NCBI RefSeq assembly: GCF_000633395.1
Contig: NZ_AYMU01000001.1
Coordinates: 372,001 to 436,000, forward strand
DNA length: 64,000 nt
Direction: 5' to 3'
Source: Pseudomonas sp. PH1b
GTDB lineage: Bacteria > Pseudomonadota > Gammaproteobacteria > Pseudomonadales > Pseudomonadaceae
Positions 1-14,871 of this stretch are shown in pieces. Made by a program: the position numbers and the translations under genes. The notes beneath the pieces were generated by a model. The model did no database searches and had not been told where the DNA came from. It saw only the letters and a program-made list of their open reading frames with translations. Within the stretch, counting starts at the first letter, position 1. Every line of letters starts with the position of its first letter.

Positions 1-304
1 CTTCCGGGACGAACTGGTCCACGGCCTGCACCAGCAGGGTCCAGTCGCGTTCCGGCAGCTTGCTGAACTCGTCTTCGGCGAACGGGCCGCGGCGCAGCTC
101 CCAGGGGCGTTCACCGTTCTCGATCACCAGGCGTGATTCGACTTCTTCTTCCAGGGCCAGGCCGGCCAGTTCGTCGGCATCGATCGGGCTTTCGAAGTCG
201 GGCATCGCCTGGCGGACCAGCAAGGGTTTCTTCTGCCAATAGTCACGCAGGAATTCTCGCGCGGTGAGGCCACCCAGAAGTTGCAGAGGAGTATCAGGAT
301 TCAT
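1..304 (-). CDS. roxA: RoxA-type 50S ribosomal protein L16 arginine hydroxylase, N-terminal part
   Basis: The gene runs off the left edge of the window, so only about 101 N-terminal residues are visible (start MNPDTPLQLLGGLTAREFL). These residues, including the W-Q-K-K-P-L-L-V segment, match the start of the cupin/JmjC-type YcfD/RoxA family, a 2-oxoglutarate and Fe(II)-dependent oxygenase that hydroxylates an arginine of ribosomal protein L16. The iron-binding HxD...H residues would lie beyond the window. In Pseudomonas this gene usually lies next to purB, as here, on the same strand and downstream of the purB terminator. Assignment rests on the N-terminus and on synteny. Confidence 0.8.
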   Translation of the reverse strand, partial: MNPDTPLQLLGGLTAREFLRDYWQKKPLLVRQAMPDFESPIDADELAGLALEEEVESRLVIENGERPWELRRGPFAEDEFSKLPERDWTLLVQAVDQFVPE

Positions 305-339
305 GTGTAACCTATTGAAAAAGTGTACTTTTCTAGCAG

Positions 340-368
340 GAATAAAAACGCCCGGCGCGGCCGGGCGT
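340..368 (-). terminator. Rho-independent terminator of purB
   Basis: A GC-rich hairpin with arms ACGCCCGGC / GCCGGGCGT lies just downstream of the purB stop. Read on the minus strand it is followed by a run of T (TTTTTATT). This is the classic intrinsic-terminator layout, and the same hairpin type recurs after infA. Confidence 0.85.
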
Positions 369-387
369 CAAAAGGTCGAGCAATCGG

Positions 388-1845
<1,458 letters not shown>

Positions 1846-1887
1846 TTACGCGCAGCTCTTGAAAAAAGCAGGTAGAGCCAGCGCAGC

Positions 1888-2511
1888 TCAGCTGCTGCGC
1901 ATCAATGGATAGAGTTCTTTGAGCAATTTGCGCCGGCTGATCACCAGTTGCCAGCGATGCCCGCCCAGCTGGCGCCACAGGCGTGCCGAGCGGATGCCGG
2001 CCAAGAGCAGGGCGCGGATCTTCGACGCGTTGCTCGGCTGCTGCAGGTTGCGCATGTCGCCGTGCACCTGGATGCGTTGGCGCAGGGTGCTCAGGGTGTC
2101 CTGGTATAGGCCGCCACAGGCCGCGATCACATTTTCATGGGCGGGGCCGAAGTGTTCCACCTGGGATTGGATCTGCGGCAGGCGCTTGCCGATGGTCTCC
2201 AGCAGGTCCTCGCGCTTGGCCAGTTGGCGCTCCAGGCCGAGCATCGACAGGGCGTAGCGCAGTGGCTCGCGTTGCAGGGTGCTGGGGTCGCGTTCCAAGG
2301 CGCCGATCAGGGCCCGGTAGCCTTCGCGCAGGTTGATGTCGTCACCGCCGTAGACTTCCAGGGTGTCCTTCGGATCGCGGATCAGCAGGCTGCCGAGCAT
2401 GCAGCTCAGGGCTGCCTCGCTGACCTGGCCGGTCTTGGCGATGCGGTCCACCAGGACTGCGGCCAAAAATACCCCGCCCAGCGCCGTCAGTTGCTCCTGA
2501 ATCGGGCTCAT
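1888..2511 (-). CDS. hflD: HflD, lysogenisation regulator homolog
   Basis: A 207-residue alpha-helical protein starting [18 protein letters not shown], typical in length and sequence for HflD. In E. coli HflD is a peripheral inner-membrane protein that interferes with phage lambda CII; its role in Pseudomonas is not established. Its start overlaps the mnmA stop by 4 bp (ATGA), so translation is probably coupled. Assignment comes from family resemblance and the conserved purB-hflD-mnmA order. Confidence 0.92.
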   Translation of the reverse strand: MSPIQEQLTALGGVFLAAVLVDRIAKTGQVSEAALSCMLGSLLIRDPKDTLEVYGGDDINLREGYRALIGALERDPSTLQREPLRYALSMLGLERQLAKREDLLETIGKRLPQIQSQVEHFGPAHENVIAACGGLYQDTLSTLRQRIQVHGDMRNLQQPSNASKIRALLLAGIRSARLWRQLGGHRWQLVISRRKLLKELYPLMRSS

Positions 2512-3641
2512 GGACGCACGTCCTTGCTGCTCCAGGGCTCGGCCACTTCGATCACACCGCCGCCGAGACAGACTTCGCCGTCGTAGAACACCACGGACTG
2601 GCCGGGGGTCACCGCCCGCTGCGGGTCGTCGAAGGTGGCGCGGTAGCCGCTGGCGGTCCGTTCCAGGGTGCAGGGCTGATCGCTCTGGCGGTAGCGCACC
2701 TTGGCGGTCAGGCGGCGTGGCTGGTCGAGGTCGATCGGGTTGACCCAGTAGATTTCCGAAGCCAGCAGGGCGCGGGAGAACAGCCAGGGGTGATCATTGC
2801 CTTGGCCAACGATCAGCTCGTTGTGCTCCAGGTCCTTGATCAGCACGTACCACGGCTCGTCGCTGGCGTCCTTCAGGCCGCCGATGCCCAGGCCCTGGCG
2901 CTGGCCGATGGTGTGGTACATCAGGCCGTGGTGGCGGCCGATGACTTCACCTTCAGTGGTCTTGATCTCGCCAGGCTGGGCCGGCAGGTACTGCTTGAGG
3001 AAGTCGCTGAAGCGCCGCTCACCGATAAAGCAGATGCCGGTGGAGTCCTTCTTCTTCGCGGTGGCCAGTTCGTACTTCTCGGCGATGGCACGCACCTCGG
3101 GCTTTTCCAGTTCGCCGACGGGGAACAGGGTCTTGGCGATCTGTTCGCCACCAACGGCGTGCAGGAAGTAGCTCTGGTCCTTGTTCGGGTCCAGGCCCTT
3201 GAGCAGTTCGGTGCGGCCATCGATGTCGCGGCGGCGCACGTAGTGGCCGGTTGCGATCAGGTCGGCGCCGAGCATCAGGGCGTAGTCGAGGAACGCCTTG
3301 AACTTGATTTCGCGGTTGCACAGGATGTCCGGGTTCGGCGTGCGCCCAGCCTTGTATTCAGCCAGGAAGTGCTCGAACACGTTGTCCCAGTACTCGGCGG
3401 CAAAGTTGGCAGTGTGCAGCTTGATGCCGATCTTGTCGCACACAGCCTGGGCGTCCGCGAGGTCGTCCATGGCGGTGCAGTATTCCGTTCCGTCGTCTTC
3501 CTCCCAGTTCTTCATGAACAGGCCTTCCACCTGGTATCCCTGCTCCATCAGCAGGAGGGCGGAAACGGAAGAATCCACGCCGCCGGACATGCCGACGATG
3601 ACGCGCTTCTTTTGGGTGTCAGAAGGGGCTGGATCACGCAT
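2508..3641 (-). CDS. mnmA: tRNA-specific 2-thiouridylase MnmA
   Basis: MnmA (377 residues) installs sulfur at position 2 of wobble uridine-34 in the tRNAs for Lys, Glu and Gln, using ATP to activate the uridine. The PP-loop GMSGGVDSS is at residues 17-25. The two active-site cysteines are Cys108 (PDILCNRE) and Cys204 ([12 protein letters not shown]). Sulfur reaches MnmA through TusE, whose gene and those of TusB, TusC and TusD lie about 21 kb away in this window. The start at 3641 has only a weak ribosome binding site. The gene overlaps hflD by 4 bp and lies 71 bp downstream of the Nudix gene. Confidence 0.97.
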   Translation of the reverse strand: MRDPAPSDTQKKRVIVGMSGGVDSSVSALLLMEQGYQVEGLFMKNWEEDDGTEYCTAMDDLADAQAVCDKIGIKLHTANFAAEYWDNVFEHFLAEYKAGRTPNPDILCNREIKFKAFLDYALMLGADLIATGHYVRRRDIDGRTELLKGLDPNKDQSYFLHAVGGEQIAKTLFPVGELEKPEVRAIAEKYELATAKKKDSTGICFIGERRFSDFLKQYLPAQPGEIKTTEGEVIGRHHGLMYHTIGQRQGLGIGGLKDASDEPWYVLIKDLEHNELIVGQGNDHPWLFSRALLASEIYWVNPIDLDQPRRLTAKVRYRQSDQPCTLERTASGYRATFDDPQRAVTPGQSVVFYDGEVCLGGGVIEVAEPWSSKDVRP

Positions 3642-3712
3642 AGGAATTCAATGGGTGTCTTGAAAAAGGACGCGATTCTAACAGGCTGAGGCCCGCAAGG
3701 CTAAAACTGCGG

Positions 3713-4159
3713 TTAAAGCGACGGACGGATCAGCGCCAGGCTGTGCAGTTGGCCGTCCAGGTAATCGTCCAGGCACTGCAGGATCAGCTCGCTGCGCCAG
3801 TTGGCCCGCTGCTCCAGCAGCTCGCTGCGGCTCAGCCAGCGCGGACCGATGATGCCGTCGTCCAGTTGATAGTCCGGACGCTGGCGCAATGGCTTGGCGG
3901 CAAAGCACACGCGCTGGTAGGTGACGCCATTGCTCGGGGCGGTGTAGAGGTAGATGCCGACCACGCCGGTCAATTCCACGTCCCAGCCGGTTTCTTCCAG
4001 GGTTTCACGCACGGCCGCCTGAAGCAGGCTTTCATTGGCATCCAGGTGCCCGGCGGGCTGGTTGAGCACGGCTTGTTCGCCCTGATACTCCTCGACGAAC
4101 AGGAAGCGACCCTGGTCCTCGACGATGGTGGCGACGGTGATGTGAGGTTGCCATTCCAT
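3713..4159 (-). CDS. nudJ: Nudix hydrolase, NudJ type
   Basis: A 148-residue Nudix hydrolase with the complete Nudix box (G-x5-E-x7-RE-x2-EE-x-G) at about residues 37-61. NudJ family members are phosphatases acting on nucleoside di/triphosphates and hydroxymethylpyrimidine pyrophosphate. Its place directly upstream of mnmA is the same as in E. coli (nudJ-mnmA-hflD-purB), which supports NudJ over other Nudix proteins. A clear ribosome binding site (GGAG) precedes the ATG at 4159. Substrate specificity cannot be read from the sequence. Confidence 0.85.
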   Translation of the reverse strand: MEWQPHITVATIVEDQGRFLFVEEYQGEQAVLNQPAGHLDANESLLQAAVRETLEETGWDVELTGVVGIYLYTAPSNGVTYQRVCFAAKPLRQRPDYQLDDGIIGPRWLSRSELLEQRANWRSELILQCLDDYLDGQLHSLALIRPSL

Positions 4160-4189
4160 AAAGGCACTCCTTCATAAAGGAAGAGCATT

Positions 4190-4264
4190 GTAGGAGCCGG
4201 CTTGCCGGCGAAGCGAGCGCCGCATATTGGGCGTGGGGGCATTCGCCGGCAAGCCGGCTGCTAC
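4190..4264. repeat. REP palindrome pair (BIME-like)
   Basis: Two inverted copies of the Pseudomonas REP motif (GTAGGAGCCGGCTTGCCGGC and its reverse complement, last base group GCTAC) are separated by about 28 bp. Both copies are the C/G-stem version. The pair lies between nudJ and the idh terminator. Confidence 0.9.
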
Positions 4265-4276
4265 AGGCTTTATAAG

Positions 4277-4307
4277 CACAAACCCCGGCGCGGGGCCGGG
4301 GTTTGTG
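4277..4307 (-). terminator. Terminator-like hairpin of the monomeric isocitrate dehydrogenase gene
   Basis: A 13-bp stem (CACAAACCCCGGC / GCCGGGGTTTGTG) with a 5-base loop lies 14 bp past the idh stop codon. It has no long T-run on the minus strand, so it may be a weaker terminator or an mRNA-stabilising stem. Confidence 0.7.
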
Positions 4308-4320
4308 TGTTCGGTGGTGC

Positions 4321-7050
<2,730 letters not shown>

Positions 7051-8307
7051 ATGGGATACAAGAAGATTCAGGTTCCAGCAGTCGGCGACAAAATCACCGT
7101 CAACGCAGACCATTCTCTCAATGTTCCTAACAATCCGATTATCCCTTTCATCGAAGGCGACGGTATTGGCGTTGATATCAGCCCGGTCATGATCAAGGTT
7201 GTCGATGCTGCGGTTAAGAAGGCTTACGGCGGCGAACGCAAGATTTCCTGGATGGAAGTGTATGCCGGGGAAAAGGCGACTCAAGTGTACGACCAGGACA
7301 CCTGGCTTCCTCAGGAAACCCTGGACGCAGTGAAGGATTACGTGGTTTCGATCAAGGGCCCGCTGACCACTCCGGTCGGTGGCGGCATCCGTTCCCTGAA
7401 CGTGGCCCTGCGTCAGCAGCTGGATCTCTATGTGTGCCTGCGCCCGGTGCGCTGGTTCGAAGGCGTGCCCAGCCCGGTGAAGAAGCCTGGCGACGTGGAC
7501 ATGACCATCTTCCGTGAAAACTCCGAAGACATTTACGCTGGCATCGAGTGGAAAGCCGGCTCGGCGGAAGCGACCAAGGTCATCAAGTTCCTTAAAGAAG
7601 AAATGGGCGTCACCAAGATCCGTTTCGACGAGAACTGCGGTATCGGCGTCAAGCCGGTTTCCCTGCAGGGCACCAAGCGTCTGGCGCGCAAGGCGCTGCA
7701 ATATGTAGTGGACAACGACCGTGACTCGCTGACCATCGTGCACAAAGGCAACATCATGAAGTTCACCGAAGGTGCCTTCAAGGAATGGGCCTATGAAGTG
7801 GCGGCCGAAGAGTTCGGTGCGACCCTGCTGGATGGCGGTCCGTGGATGCAGTTCAAGAACCCGAGAACCGGCAAGAACGTCATCGTCAAGGACGCCATCG
7901 CCGACGCCATGCTCCAGCAGATCCTGCTGCGCCCGGCCGAATACGATGTGATCGCCACCCTCAACCTCAACGGTGACTACCTGTCCGACGCCTTGGCGGC
8001 GGAAGTGGGCGGCATCGGTATCGCGCCGGGTGCCAACCTGTCCGACACCGTGGCCATGTTCGAGGCCACCCACGGCACCGCGCCGAAGTACGCTGGCAAG
8101 GACCAGGTGAACCCGGGGTCGCTGATCCTCTCGGCCGAGATGATGCTGCGTCACATGGGCTGGACCGAAGCCGCGGACCTGATCATCAAGGGCACCAACG
8201 GCGCGATCTCGGCCAAGACCGTGACCTATGACTTCGAGCGTCTGATGCAGGGTGCGACCCTGTTGTCGTCGTCGGCGTTCGGCGATGCGCTGATCTCGCA
8301 CATGTAA
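7051..8307 (+). CDS. icd: dimeric NADP-dependent isocitrate dehydrogenase
   Basis: A 418-residue E. coli-type isocitrate dehydrogenase of the citric acid cycle. The substrate loop [12 protein letters not shown] is intact, with Ser115 at the position of E. coli Ser113, the residue phosphorylated by the kinase/phosphatase AceK. Reversible shut-off to route isocitrate into the glyoxylate shunt is therefore possible. It is transcribed away from idh and ends in a strong terminator. Confidence 0.98.
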   Translation: MGYKKIQVPAVGDKITVNADHSLNVPNNPIIPFIEGDGIGVDISPVMIKVVDAAVKKAYGGERKISWMEVYAGEKATQVYDQDTWLPQETLDAVKDYVVSIKGPLTTPVGGGIRSLNVALRQQLDLYVCLRPVRWFEGVPSPVKKPGDVDMTIFRENSEDIYAGIEWKAGSAEATKVIKFLKEEMGVTKIRFDENCGIGVKPVSLQGTKRLARKALQYVVDNDRDSLTIVHKGNIMKFTEGAFKEWAYEVAAEEFGATLLDGGPWMQFKNPRTGKNVIVKDAIADAMLQQILLRPAEYDVIATLNLNGDYLSDALAAEVGGIGIAPGANLSDTVAMFEATHGTAPKYAGKDQVNPGSLILSAEMMLRHMGWTEAADLIIKGTNGAISAKTVTYDFERLMQGATLLSSSAFGDALISHM

Positions 8308-8330
8308 GCGGTTGATTCACGCACAAAGCA

Positions 8331-8368
8331 AACCGGCCGACTCAATCCCTTGAGTCGGCCGGTTTTTT
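8331..8368 (+). terminator. Rho-independent terminator of icd
   Basis: A perfect 14-bp stem (AACCGGCCGACTCA and its complement) with a 6-base loop is followed by a T-run. It lies between the convergent genes icd and cspD. Confidence 0.95.
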
Positions 8369-8389
8369 AATGACTGGATGTTGGGTCAA

Positions 8390-8647
8390 TCAGCTCAAGG
8401 CGCCCTCAGGCTGTACCTCGGCAGTCACGATTTCGCCGGGAACCTTCAAGGCGCTGATGTTGACCGCGTGCAGGCCCTTGGGGCCCTGGATGATCTCGAA
8501 GCTCACAGCCTGTCCGGCTTTCAAGGTCTTGTAGCCATCCATTTCGATGGCCGAGTAATGGGCAAACAGATCATCGCTTTTGCCCTCCTCATTAATAAAG
8601 CCGTACCCCTTGGCATTGTTGAACCACTTGACCTTACCGCTAGCCAT
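8390..8647 (-). CDS. cspD: cold-shock domain protein CspD
   Basis: An 85-residue cold-shock protein with RNP1 (KGYGFI) and an RNP2-like stretch (LFAHYSAI), which binds single-stranded DNA/RNA. In E. coli CspD is a stationary-phase replication inhibitor. The start at 8647 (MASGKVKWFNN) was chosen because GAGGG lies 8 bases upstream and it matches the family N-terminus; an in-frame ATG two codons upstream is possible. The acidic C-terminal extension past the cold-shock domain fits CspD. Divergence from clpS-clpA is the same as in E. coli. Confidence 0.93.
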   Translation of the reverse strand: MASGKVKWFNNAKGYGFINEEGKSDDLFAHYSAIEMDGYKTLKAGQAVSFEIIQGPKGLHAVNISALKVPGEIVTAEVQPEGALS

Positions 8648-8871
8648 ACTCATATCCCTCTGCAACTGACTCCATCACTGGAGTATCATCCAGTTCATCC
8701 GCCGACAAACTTGGTAAAAAGGTTGACGCCGCGGACGTTTATTACCCAATGTGGGCCCTATTGGTTGTAACACCGTTTTGCCGATAGTCAAGGTGACCCG
8801 GCGGTCGGAGTTGAATTCCTTCCAGGGCGCCCCCACCACTGTATTTGCACAACTGACGAACCTTTCTTTCC

Positions 8872-9234
8872 ATGCATGCAATCAGCCAGATTCGACTAAC
8901 ATTCAATCAGGATCGCCCGGACTTGCACGACGACGATTCCGCTGGTTTGGCGGTACAGGAGGCCAAGCCTGCGTTACAGGCACCGCCAATGTACAAGGTG
9001 GTTTTGTTCAACGATGACTACACCCCGATGGATTTCGTCGTCGAAGTGCTCGAGATGTTTTTTAACCTGAATCGCGAGCTGGCGACCAAGGTCATGCTGG
9101 CCGTCCATACCGAAGGGCGGGCAGTGTGTGGATTGTTTACCCGCGACATCGCCGAGACCAAGGCCATGCAGGTCAACCAGTACGCCCGGGAAAGCCAGCA
9201 TCCGCTACTCTGTGAAATCGAGAAGGACGGTTAA
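8872..9234 (+). CDS. clpS: ATP-dependent Clp protease adaptor ClpS
   Basis: A 120-residue adaptor that binds proteins with N-terminal Leu, Phe, Tyr or Trp and hands them to ClpAP. The core ([20 protein letters not shown]) contains the N-degron pocket residues N-D-D, followed by the family-typical H-x-E-G segment ([20 protein letters not shown]). It lies 29 bp upstream of clpA and is probably co-transcribed with it. The aminoacyl transferases that make its substrates (bpt, aat) are encoded just downstream of clpA. Confidence 0.97.
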   Translation: MHAISQIRLTFNQDRPDLHDDDSAGLAVQEAKPALQAPPMYKVVLFNDDYTPMDFVVEVLEMFFNLNRELATKVMLAVHTEGRAVCGLFTRDIAETKAMQVNQYARESQHPLLCEIEKDG

Positions 9235-9263
9235 CGCCGACCACTTGGGTATGAGGTGAAGCT

Positions 9264-11534
9264 ATGTTAAACCGCGAGCTCGAAGTCACCCTCAATCTCG
9301 CCTTCAAGGAGGCCCGCTCGAAGCGTCATGAATTCATGACTGTCGAGCACCTCCTGTTGGCTCTTTTGGATAATGAGGCCGCCGCCACTGTTTTACGTGC
9401 CTGCGGAGCCAACCTCGACAAACTCAAGCACGACCTGCAGGAGTTCATCGACTCCACCACGCCATTGATCCCCGTTCATGACGAAGATCGCGAGACTCAG
9501 CCAACCCTGGGTTTCCAGCGTGTACTGCAACGTGCTGTCTTTCATGTACAGAGCTCGGGCAAGCGTGAAGTCACCGGCGCCAATGTGCTGGTAGCCATCT
9601 TCAGTGAGCAAGAGAGCCAGGCGGTGTTCCTGCTGAAACAGCAGAGCGTTGCCCGAATTGACGTGGTCAATTACATCGCCCATGGCATCTCCAAGGTGCC
9701 GGGGCATGGTGATCATTCCGAAGGTGAGCAGGATATGCAGGACGAAGAGGGCGGCGAATCGTCTTCTTCGAGCAATCCACTGGATGCCTACGCCAGCAAC
9801 CTCAATGAACTGGCCCGTCAGGGGCGCATTGATCCGCTGGTCGGGCGCGAGCAGGAGGTTGAGCGCGTAGCGCAGATCCTCGCTCGTCGGCGCAAGAACA
9901 ACCCGCTGCTGGTGGGTGAGGCGGGCGTGGGCAAGACGGCCATTGCCGAAGGCCTGGCCAAGCGTATCGTCGACAACCAGGTGCCCGACCTGTTGACCAA
10001 CAGTGTCGTGTATTCGCTGGATCTCGGTGCCTTGCTGGCGGGTACCAAGTACCGCGGCGACTTCGAGAAGCGCTTCAAGGCGCTGCTGGGCGAATTGAAG
10101 AAGCGCCCCCAGGCAATCCTGTTCATCGATGAAATCCATACCATCATCGGCGCCGGTGCGGCTTCCGGTGGGGTGATGGATGCCTCGAACCTGCTCAAGC
10201 CGCTGCTGTCCTCGGGTGATATCCGTTGCATCGGTTCGACCACCTTCCAGGAATTCCGTGGCATTTTCGAGAAGGATCGGGCCCTGGCTCGACGCTTCCA
10301 GAAAGTCGACGTGTCCGAACCTTCGGTCGAGGACACCATCGGTATCCTGCGCGGACTCAAGGGGCGTTTCGAGGCCCATCACAACATCGAATACAGTGAT
10401 GAGGCGCTGCGCGCTGCGGCGGAACTGGCTTCGCGCTATATCAATGACCGGCATATGCCGGACAAGGCCATCGACGTCATCGACGAGGCGGGTGCCTACC
10501 AGCGTCTGCAACCAGCCGAGAAGCGCGTGAAGCGCATCGAGGTGGCTCAGGTCGAGGACATTGTGGCGAAGATCGCGCGTATTCCACCGAAGCACGTCAC
10601 CAGTTCCGACAAGGAGCTGCTGCGCAACCTTGAGCGCGACCTCAAGCTGACGGTGTTTGGTCAGGACGCGGCGATCGATTCGCTGTCGACGGCGATCAAG
10701 CTGTCTCGCGCCGGGCTCAAGTCGCCGGACAAACCGGTCGGCTCCTTCCTGTTCGCCGGTCCCACCGGTGTCGGCAAGACCGAGGCGGCGCGGCAACTGG
10801 CCAAGGCCATGGGGATCGAGCTGGTGCGCTTCGACATGTCCGAGTACATGGAGCGGCACACCGTTTCGCGCCTGATCGGTGCGCCTCCCGGCTATGTCGG
10901 TTTCGACCAGGGTGGCCTGCTGACCGAGGCCATCACCAAGCAGCCGCACTGTGTGCTGTTGCTCGATGAGATCGAGAAGGCCCACCCGGAAGTCTTCAAC
11001 CTGCTGCTGCAGGTGATGGACCACGGTACCCTGACCGACAACAACGGGCGCAAGGCGGATTTTCGCAACGTGATCGTCATCATGACCACCAACGCCGGTG
11101 CTGAAACCGCGGCGCGAGCCTCCATCGGTTTCACTCATCAGGATCACTCTTCCGATGCCATGGAAGTGATCAAGAAGAGTTTCACTCCGGAGTTCCGCAA
11201 CCGCCTGGACACCATTATCCAGTTCGGTCGCCTGAGCCACGAAGTGATCAAGAGCGTGGTGGACAAGTTCCTTACCGAGCTTCAGGCGCAGTTGGAAGAC
11301 AAGCGCGTGCAGCTGGAAGTGACCGATGCCGCTCGCAGCTGGCTGGCCGCTGGTGGTTACGACGTGACCATGGGCGCGCGTCCGATGGCACGCTTGATCC
11401 AGGACAAGATCAAGCGTCCATTGGCCGAAGAGATCCTGTTTGGCGAGTTGTCCGACCATGGCGGTGTGGTGCACATCGACATCAAGGACGGCGAACTGAC
11501 CTTCGATTTCGAAACCACGGCGGAGATGGCTTGA
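9264..11534 (+). CDS. clpA: ATP-dependent Clp protease ATP-binding subunit ClpA
   Basis: A 756-residue AAA+ unfoldase that works with the ClpP peptidase and the ClpS adaptor. The N-terminal Clp repeat domain covers about residues 1-145. A linker rich in Asp, Glu and Ser (about 146-172) follows. The first AAA module has Walker A GEAGVGKT at 218-225 and the second has GPTGVGKT at about 499-506. Length and domain order are typical. The start at 9264 lies behind a GAGGTGAAG ribosome binding site. Confidence 0.98.
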   Translation: MLNRELEVTLNLAFKEARSKRHEFMTVEHLLLALLDNEAAATVLRACGANLDKLKHDLQEFIDSTTPLIPVHDEDRETQPTLGFQRVLQRAVFHVQSSGKREVTGANVLVAIFSEQESQAVFLLKQQSVARIDVVNYIAHGISKVPGHGDHSEGEQDMQDEEGGESSSSSNPLDAYASNLNELARQGRIDPLVGREQEVERVAQILARRRKNNPLLVGEAGVGKTAIAEGLAKRIVDNQVPDLLTNSVVYSLDLGALLAGTKYRGDFEKRFKALLGELKKRPQAILFIDEIHTIIGAGAASGGVMDASNLLKPLLSSGDIRCIGSTTFQEFRGIFEKDRALARRFQKVDVSEPSVEDTIGILRGLKGRFEAHHNIEYSDEALRAAAELASRYINDRHMPDKAIDVIDEAGAYQRLQPAEKRVKRIEVAQVEDIVAKIARIPPKHVTSSDKELLRNLERDLKLTVFGQDAAIDSLSTAIKLSRAGLKSPDKPVGSFLFAGPTGVGKTEAARQLAKAMGIELVRFDMSEYMERHTVSRLIGAPPGYVGFDQGGLLTEAITKQPHCVLLLDEIEKAHPEVFNLLLQVMDHGTLTDNNGRKADFRNVIVIMTTNAGAETAARASIGFTHQDHSSDAMEVIKKSFTPEFRNRLDTIIQFGRLSHEVIKSVVDKFLTELQAQLEDKRVQLEVTDAARSWLAAGGYDVTMGARPMARLIQDKIKRPLAEEILFGELSDHGGVVHIDIKDGELTFDFETTAEMA

Positions 11535-11560
11535 TAGCCGCGTAACGCAGCAGTACCGCC

Positions 11561-11583
11561 AAAGGCACCGGAGGGTGCCTTTG
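11561..11583 (+). terminator. Rho-independent terminator of clpA
   Basis: The stem AAAGGCACC / GGTGCCTTT with loop GGAG lies 27 bp past the clpA stop and is followed by TTTGTG. Confidence 0.85.
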
Positions 11584-11642
11584 TGCTGTCTGGGGTTTGC
11601 TCGGCTTGCGAGCCTTGCACCTTCGCAGGGAGGGGCCGGATT

Positions 11643-11666
11643 GCAGGAGCCGGCTTGCCGGCGAAC
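11643..11666 (+). repeat. Single REP element
   Basis: One isolated copy of the REP hairpin (GCAGGAGCCGGCTTGCCGGC, then GAAC) lies between the clpA and infA terminators, without an inverted partner. Confidence 0.75.
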
Positions 11667-11742
11667 AGGCCTTCACGCCTTGCACCGTTCTTGAGCTTGA
11701 AGTCGCTGGCAAACCAGCTGCTGTGGGTTTTCTTCAGGCGAA

Positions 11743-11768
11743 CAAAAACGCCCGGCATAACCGGGCGT
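11743..11768 (-). terminator. Rho-independent terminator of infA
   Basis: The hairpin ACGCCCGG-CATAA-CCGGGCGT, read on the minus strand, is followed by TTTTTG. It matches the purB terminator in arm sequence. Confidence 0.9.
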
Positions 11769-11783
11769 CTTGTATTGACTTGC

Positions 11784-12002
11784 TTAGCGAGCGCGGTAAG
11801 TGATGCGCCCTTTGCTCAAGTCATAGGGCGTCAGCTCGACGCGCACTTTGTCACCGGTAAGAATACGAATGTAGTTCTTGCGCATCTTGCCGGAAATATG
11901 CGCGGTTACGACGTGCCCATTTTCCAACTCCACGCGAAACATGGTGTTGGGCAGGGTGTCGACGACAGTGCCTTCCATTTCGAAGCTGTCTTCTTTCGAC
12001 AT
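11784..12002 (-). CDS. infA: translation initiation factor IF-1
   Basis: A 72-residue S1/OB-fold protein ([20 protein letters not shown] to [10 protein letters not shown]) that binds the ribosomal A site on the 30S subunit during initiation. The length is exactly that of the family, which fixes the start at 12002 although the frame stays open further upstream. It has its own terminator and lies between clpA and bpt. Confidence 0.98.
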
Positions 12003-12102
12003 GCAGTAAAGCCCTCGGTGTCCAATGAATGGCCCGGTGCAACTGCGCCAGGCAAAAGCGGCGTGCATTGTGCCCGAAAAGTGGGGTTCAAGCCAAGGCC
12101 TT

Positions 12103-12810
12103 CTAGTTGAGGATCACCCATCTCTGGTTTATCAGCAGCTCAATGGGGCGATATTGGGTCTTGTAATTCATTTTTTTGCAGTTTTTGATCCAATAGCCGA
12201 GGTAGACCGCATCCAGGCCCAGGCGCAGGGTCTCGCCGATCTGCCAGAGGATCGCAAAGCGTCCCAGGCTGCGGCGTTCTTCGTCCGGTTCATAGAAGGT
12301 GTAGACCGCCGAAATCCCATTGGGCAGCAGGTCGGTGACCGCCACCGCCAGCAGGCGCCCGTGCAGGCGGAACTCGTAGAAGCGCGAAAACGGCAGGTCG
12401 CGCACCAGAAAGGTGGAAAACTGGTCGCGGCTGGGGGGGAACATGTCGCCATCGGCGTGACGCTGCTCGATATAGCGCTGGTACAGATCGAAGTACTCTT
12501 CGCTGAAACCAGGCTTGGCGGCCTGCACCGTCAGGTCGCTGTTGCGCTTGAGGATGCGTTTTTGCTGGCGATTGGGGATGAACTGCGCCGCCGGAATGCG
12601 CGCCGGGACGCAAGCGTTGCAGTTCTGGCAGTGGGGGCGATACAGGTGATCGCCACTGCGACGAAACCCCATTTCCGACAGATCAGCGTAGACATGCACG
12701 TCCATGGGCTGGCTAGGATCGAGAAACAGGGTGGTCGCCTGTTCGTCGGGCAGGTAGCTGCAAGCGTGGGGTTGAGTGGCATAAAACTTCAGGCGCGCCA
12801 ACTCGGTCAT
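12103..12810 (-). CDS. bpt: aspartate/glutamate leucyltransferase (arginyltransferase family)
   Basis: A 235-residue protein of the ATE/Bpt family, which adds Leu from Leu-tRNA to N-terminal Asp or Glu and so creates N-degrons. The conserved cysteines are present in [13 protein letters not shown], and the family C-terminal acyltransferase fold is marked by [19 protein letters not shown]. Bacterial members of this kind transfer leucine rather than arginine. It lies 58 bp downstream of aat on the same strand, so the two transferases are likely one operon. Confidence 0.95.
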
Positions 12811-12868
12811 GAGTCAACCCTCGGAATAAGCTTTGGGTTTAAGTGTAAGCCACAGCGGTGAAACCCGC

Positions 12869-13549
12869 CTAGGAAACCCATATGGCGCGGCTCGGCTGGT
12901 CCAGGTGGCGCTCCAGGTAACCGGCAAATTCCGGGCGGGGGATGGAGCGAGCGCCCAGGCTGTGCAAATGCTCGGTGGGCATCTGGCAGTCAATCAGCAC
13001 GAAACCCCAGTCACGCAGCTGCTGCACTAGGGTGGCGAAACCGAATTTTGAGGCGTTGTCGGCGCGACTGAACATCGACTCGCCGAAAAACAGTTGGCCC
13101 ATGGCCAAGCCGTACAGTCCACCCACCAGCGTGCCCTGGTCCCAGACCTCCACCGAATGGGCGAGGCCGCGTTGATGCAATTGCAGGTAGGCCTGCTGCA
13201 TGGCTTCGGTGATCCAGGTGCCATCGGCATAGGCCCGAGGGGCTGCACAGGCGCTGATGACCGCCGCGAAATCCTGGTCGAAGGTGACCTGGTAGCGTTG
13301 CTGGCGCAGCAATTTGTTCAGGCTGCGTGAAATGTGCAGCTCGTCGGGAAACAGCACGGTGCGAGGGTCGGGGGACCACCAGAGGATCGGCTGGCCTTCG
13401 GAGAACCAGGGAAAACAGCCGTGGCGATAGGCCCGGATCAGGCGATCGGCGGAAAGATCGCCGCCGGCAGCCAGCAGGCCATTGGGCACGCGCATGGCTT
13501 TTTCCAGTGGCGGGAAATCCAGGGAGTTGCGTTGTAACCAGGTCAGCAT
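12869..13549 (-). CDS. aat: leucyl/phenylalanyl-tRNA--protein transferase
   Basis: A 226-residue cytoplasmic enzyme that adds Leu or Phe to proteins with N-terminal Arg or Lys, marking them for ClpS-ClpAP. Family stretches seen are the start [19 protein letters not shown], the segment [16 protein letters not shown] [16 protein letters not shown], and [16 protein letters not shown]. Length is typical. It is followed by bpt and preceded by trxB on the same strand. Confidence 0.96.
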   Translation of the reverse strand: MLTWLQRNSLDFPPLEKAMRVPNGLLAAGGDLSADRLIRAYRHGCFPWFSEGQPILWWSPDPRTVLFPDELHISRSLNKLLRQQRYQVTFDQDFAAVISACAAPRAYADGTWITEAMQQAYLQLHQRGLAHSVEVWDQGTLVGGLYGLAMGQLFFGESMFSRADNASKFGFATLVQQLRDWGFVLIDCQMPTEHLHSLGARSIPRPEFAGYLERHLDQPSRAIWVS

Positions 13550-13625
13550 GGCATCCAGACTTACGGCAGGGGAGGGCGGTGGCAGGCCTTTGCATTGCGG
13601 CCCGCCACAAGCCTAGGGCGTGAGA

Positions 13626-14871
<1,246 letters not shown>

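Noticed and set aside
9393..11474. 693-codon minus-strand frame opposite clpA
   Set aside because: clpA is fully conserved on the plus strand and the shadow has no domain.
11584..11742. tRNA-Ser gene between clpA and infA as in E. coli (serW)
   Set aside because: No cloverleaf or anticodon arm was found; only a lone REP element lies there.
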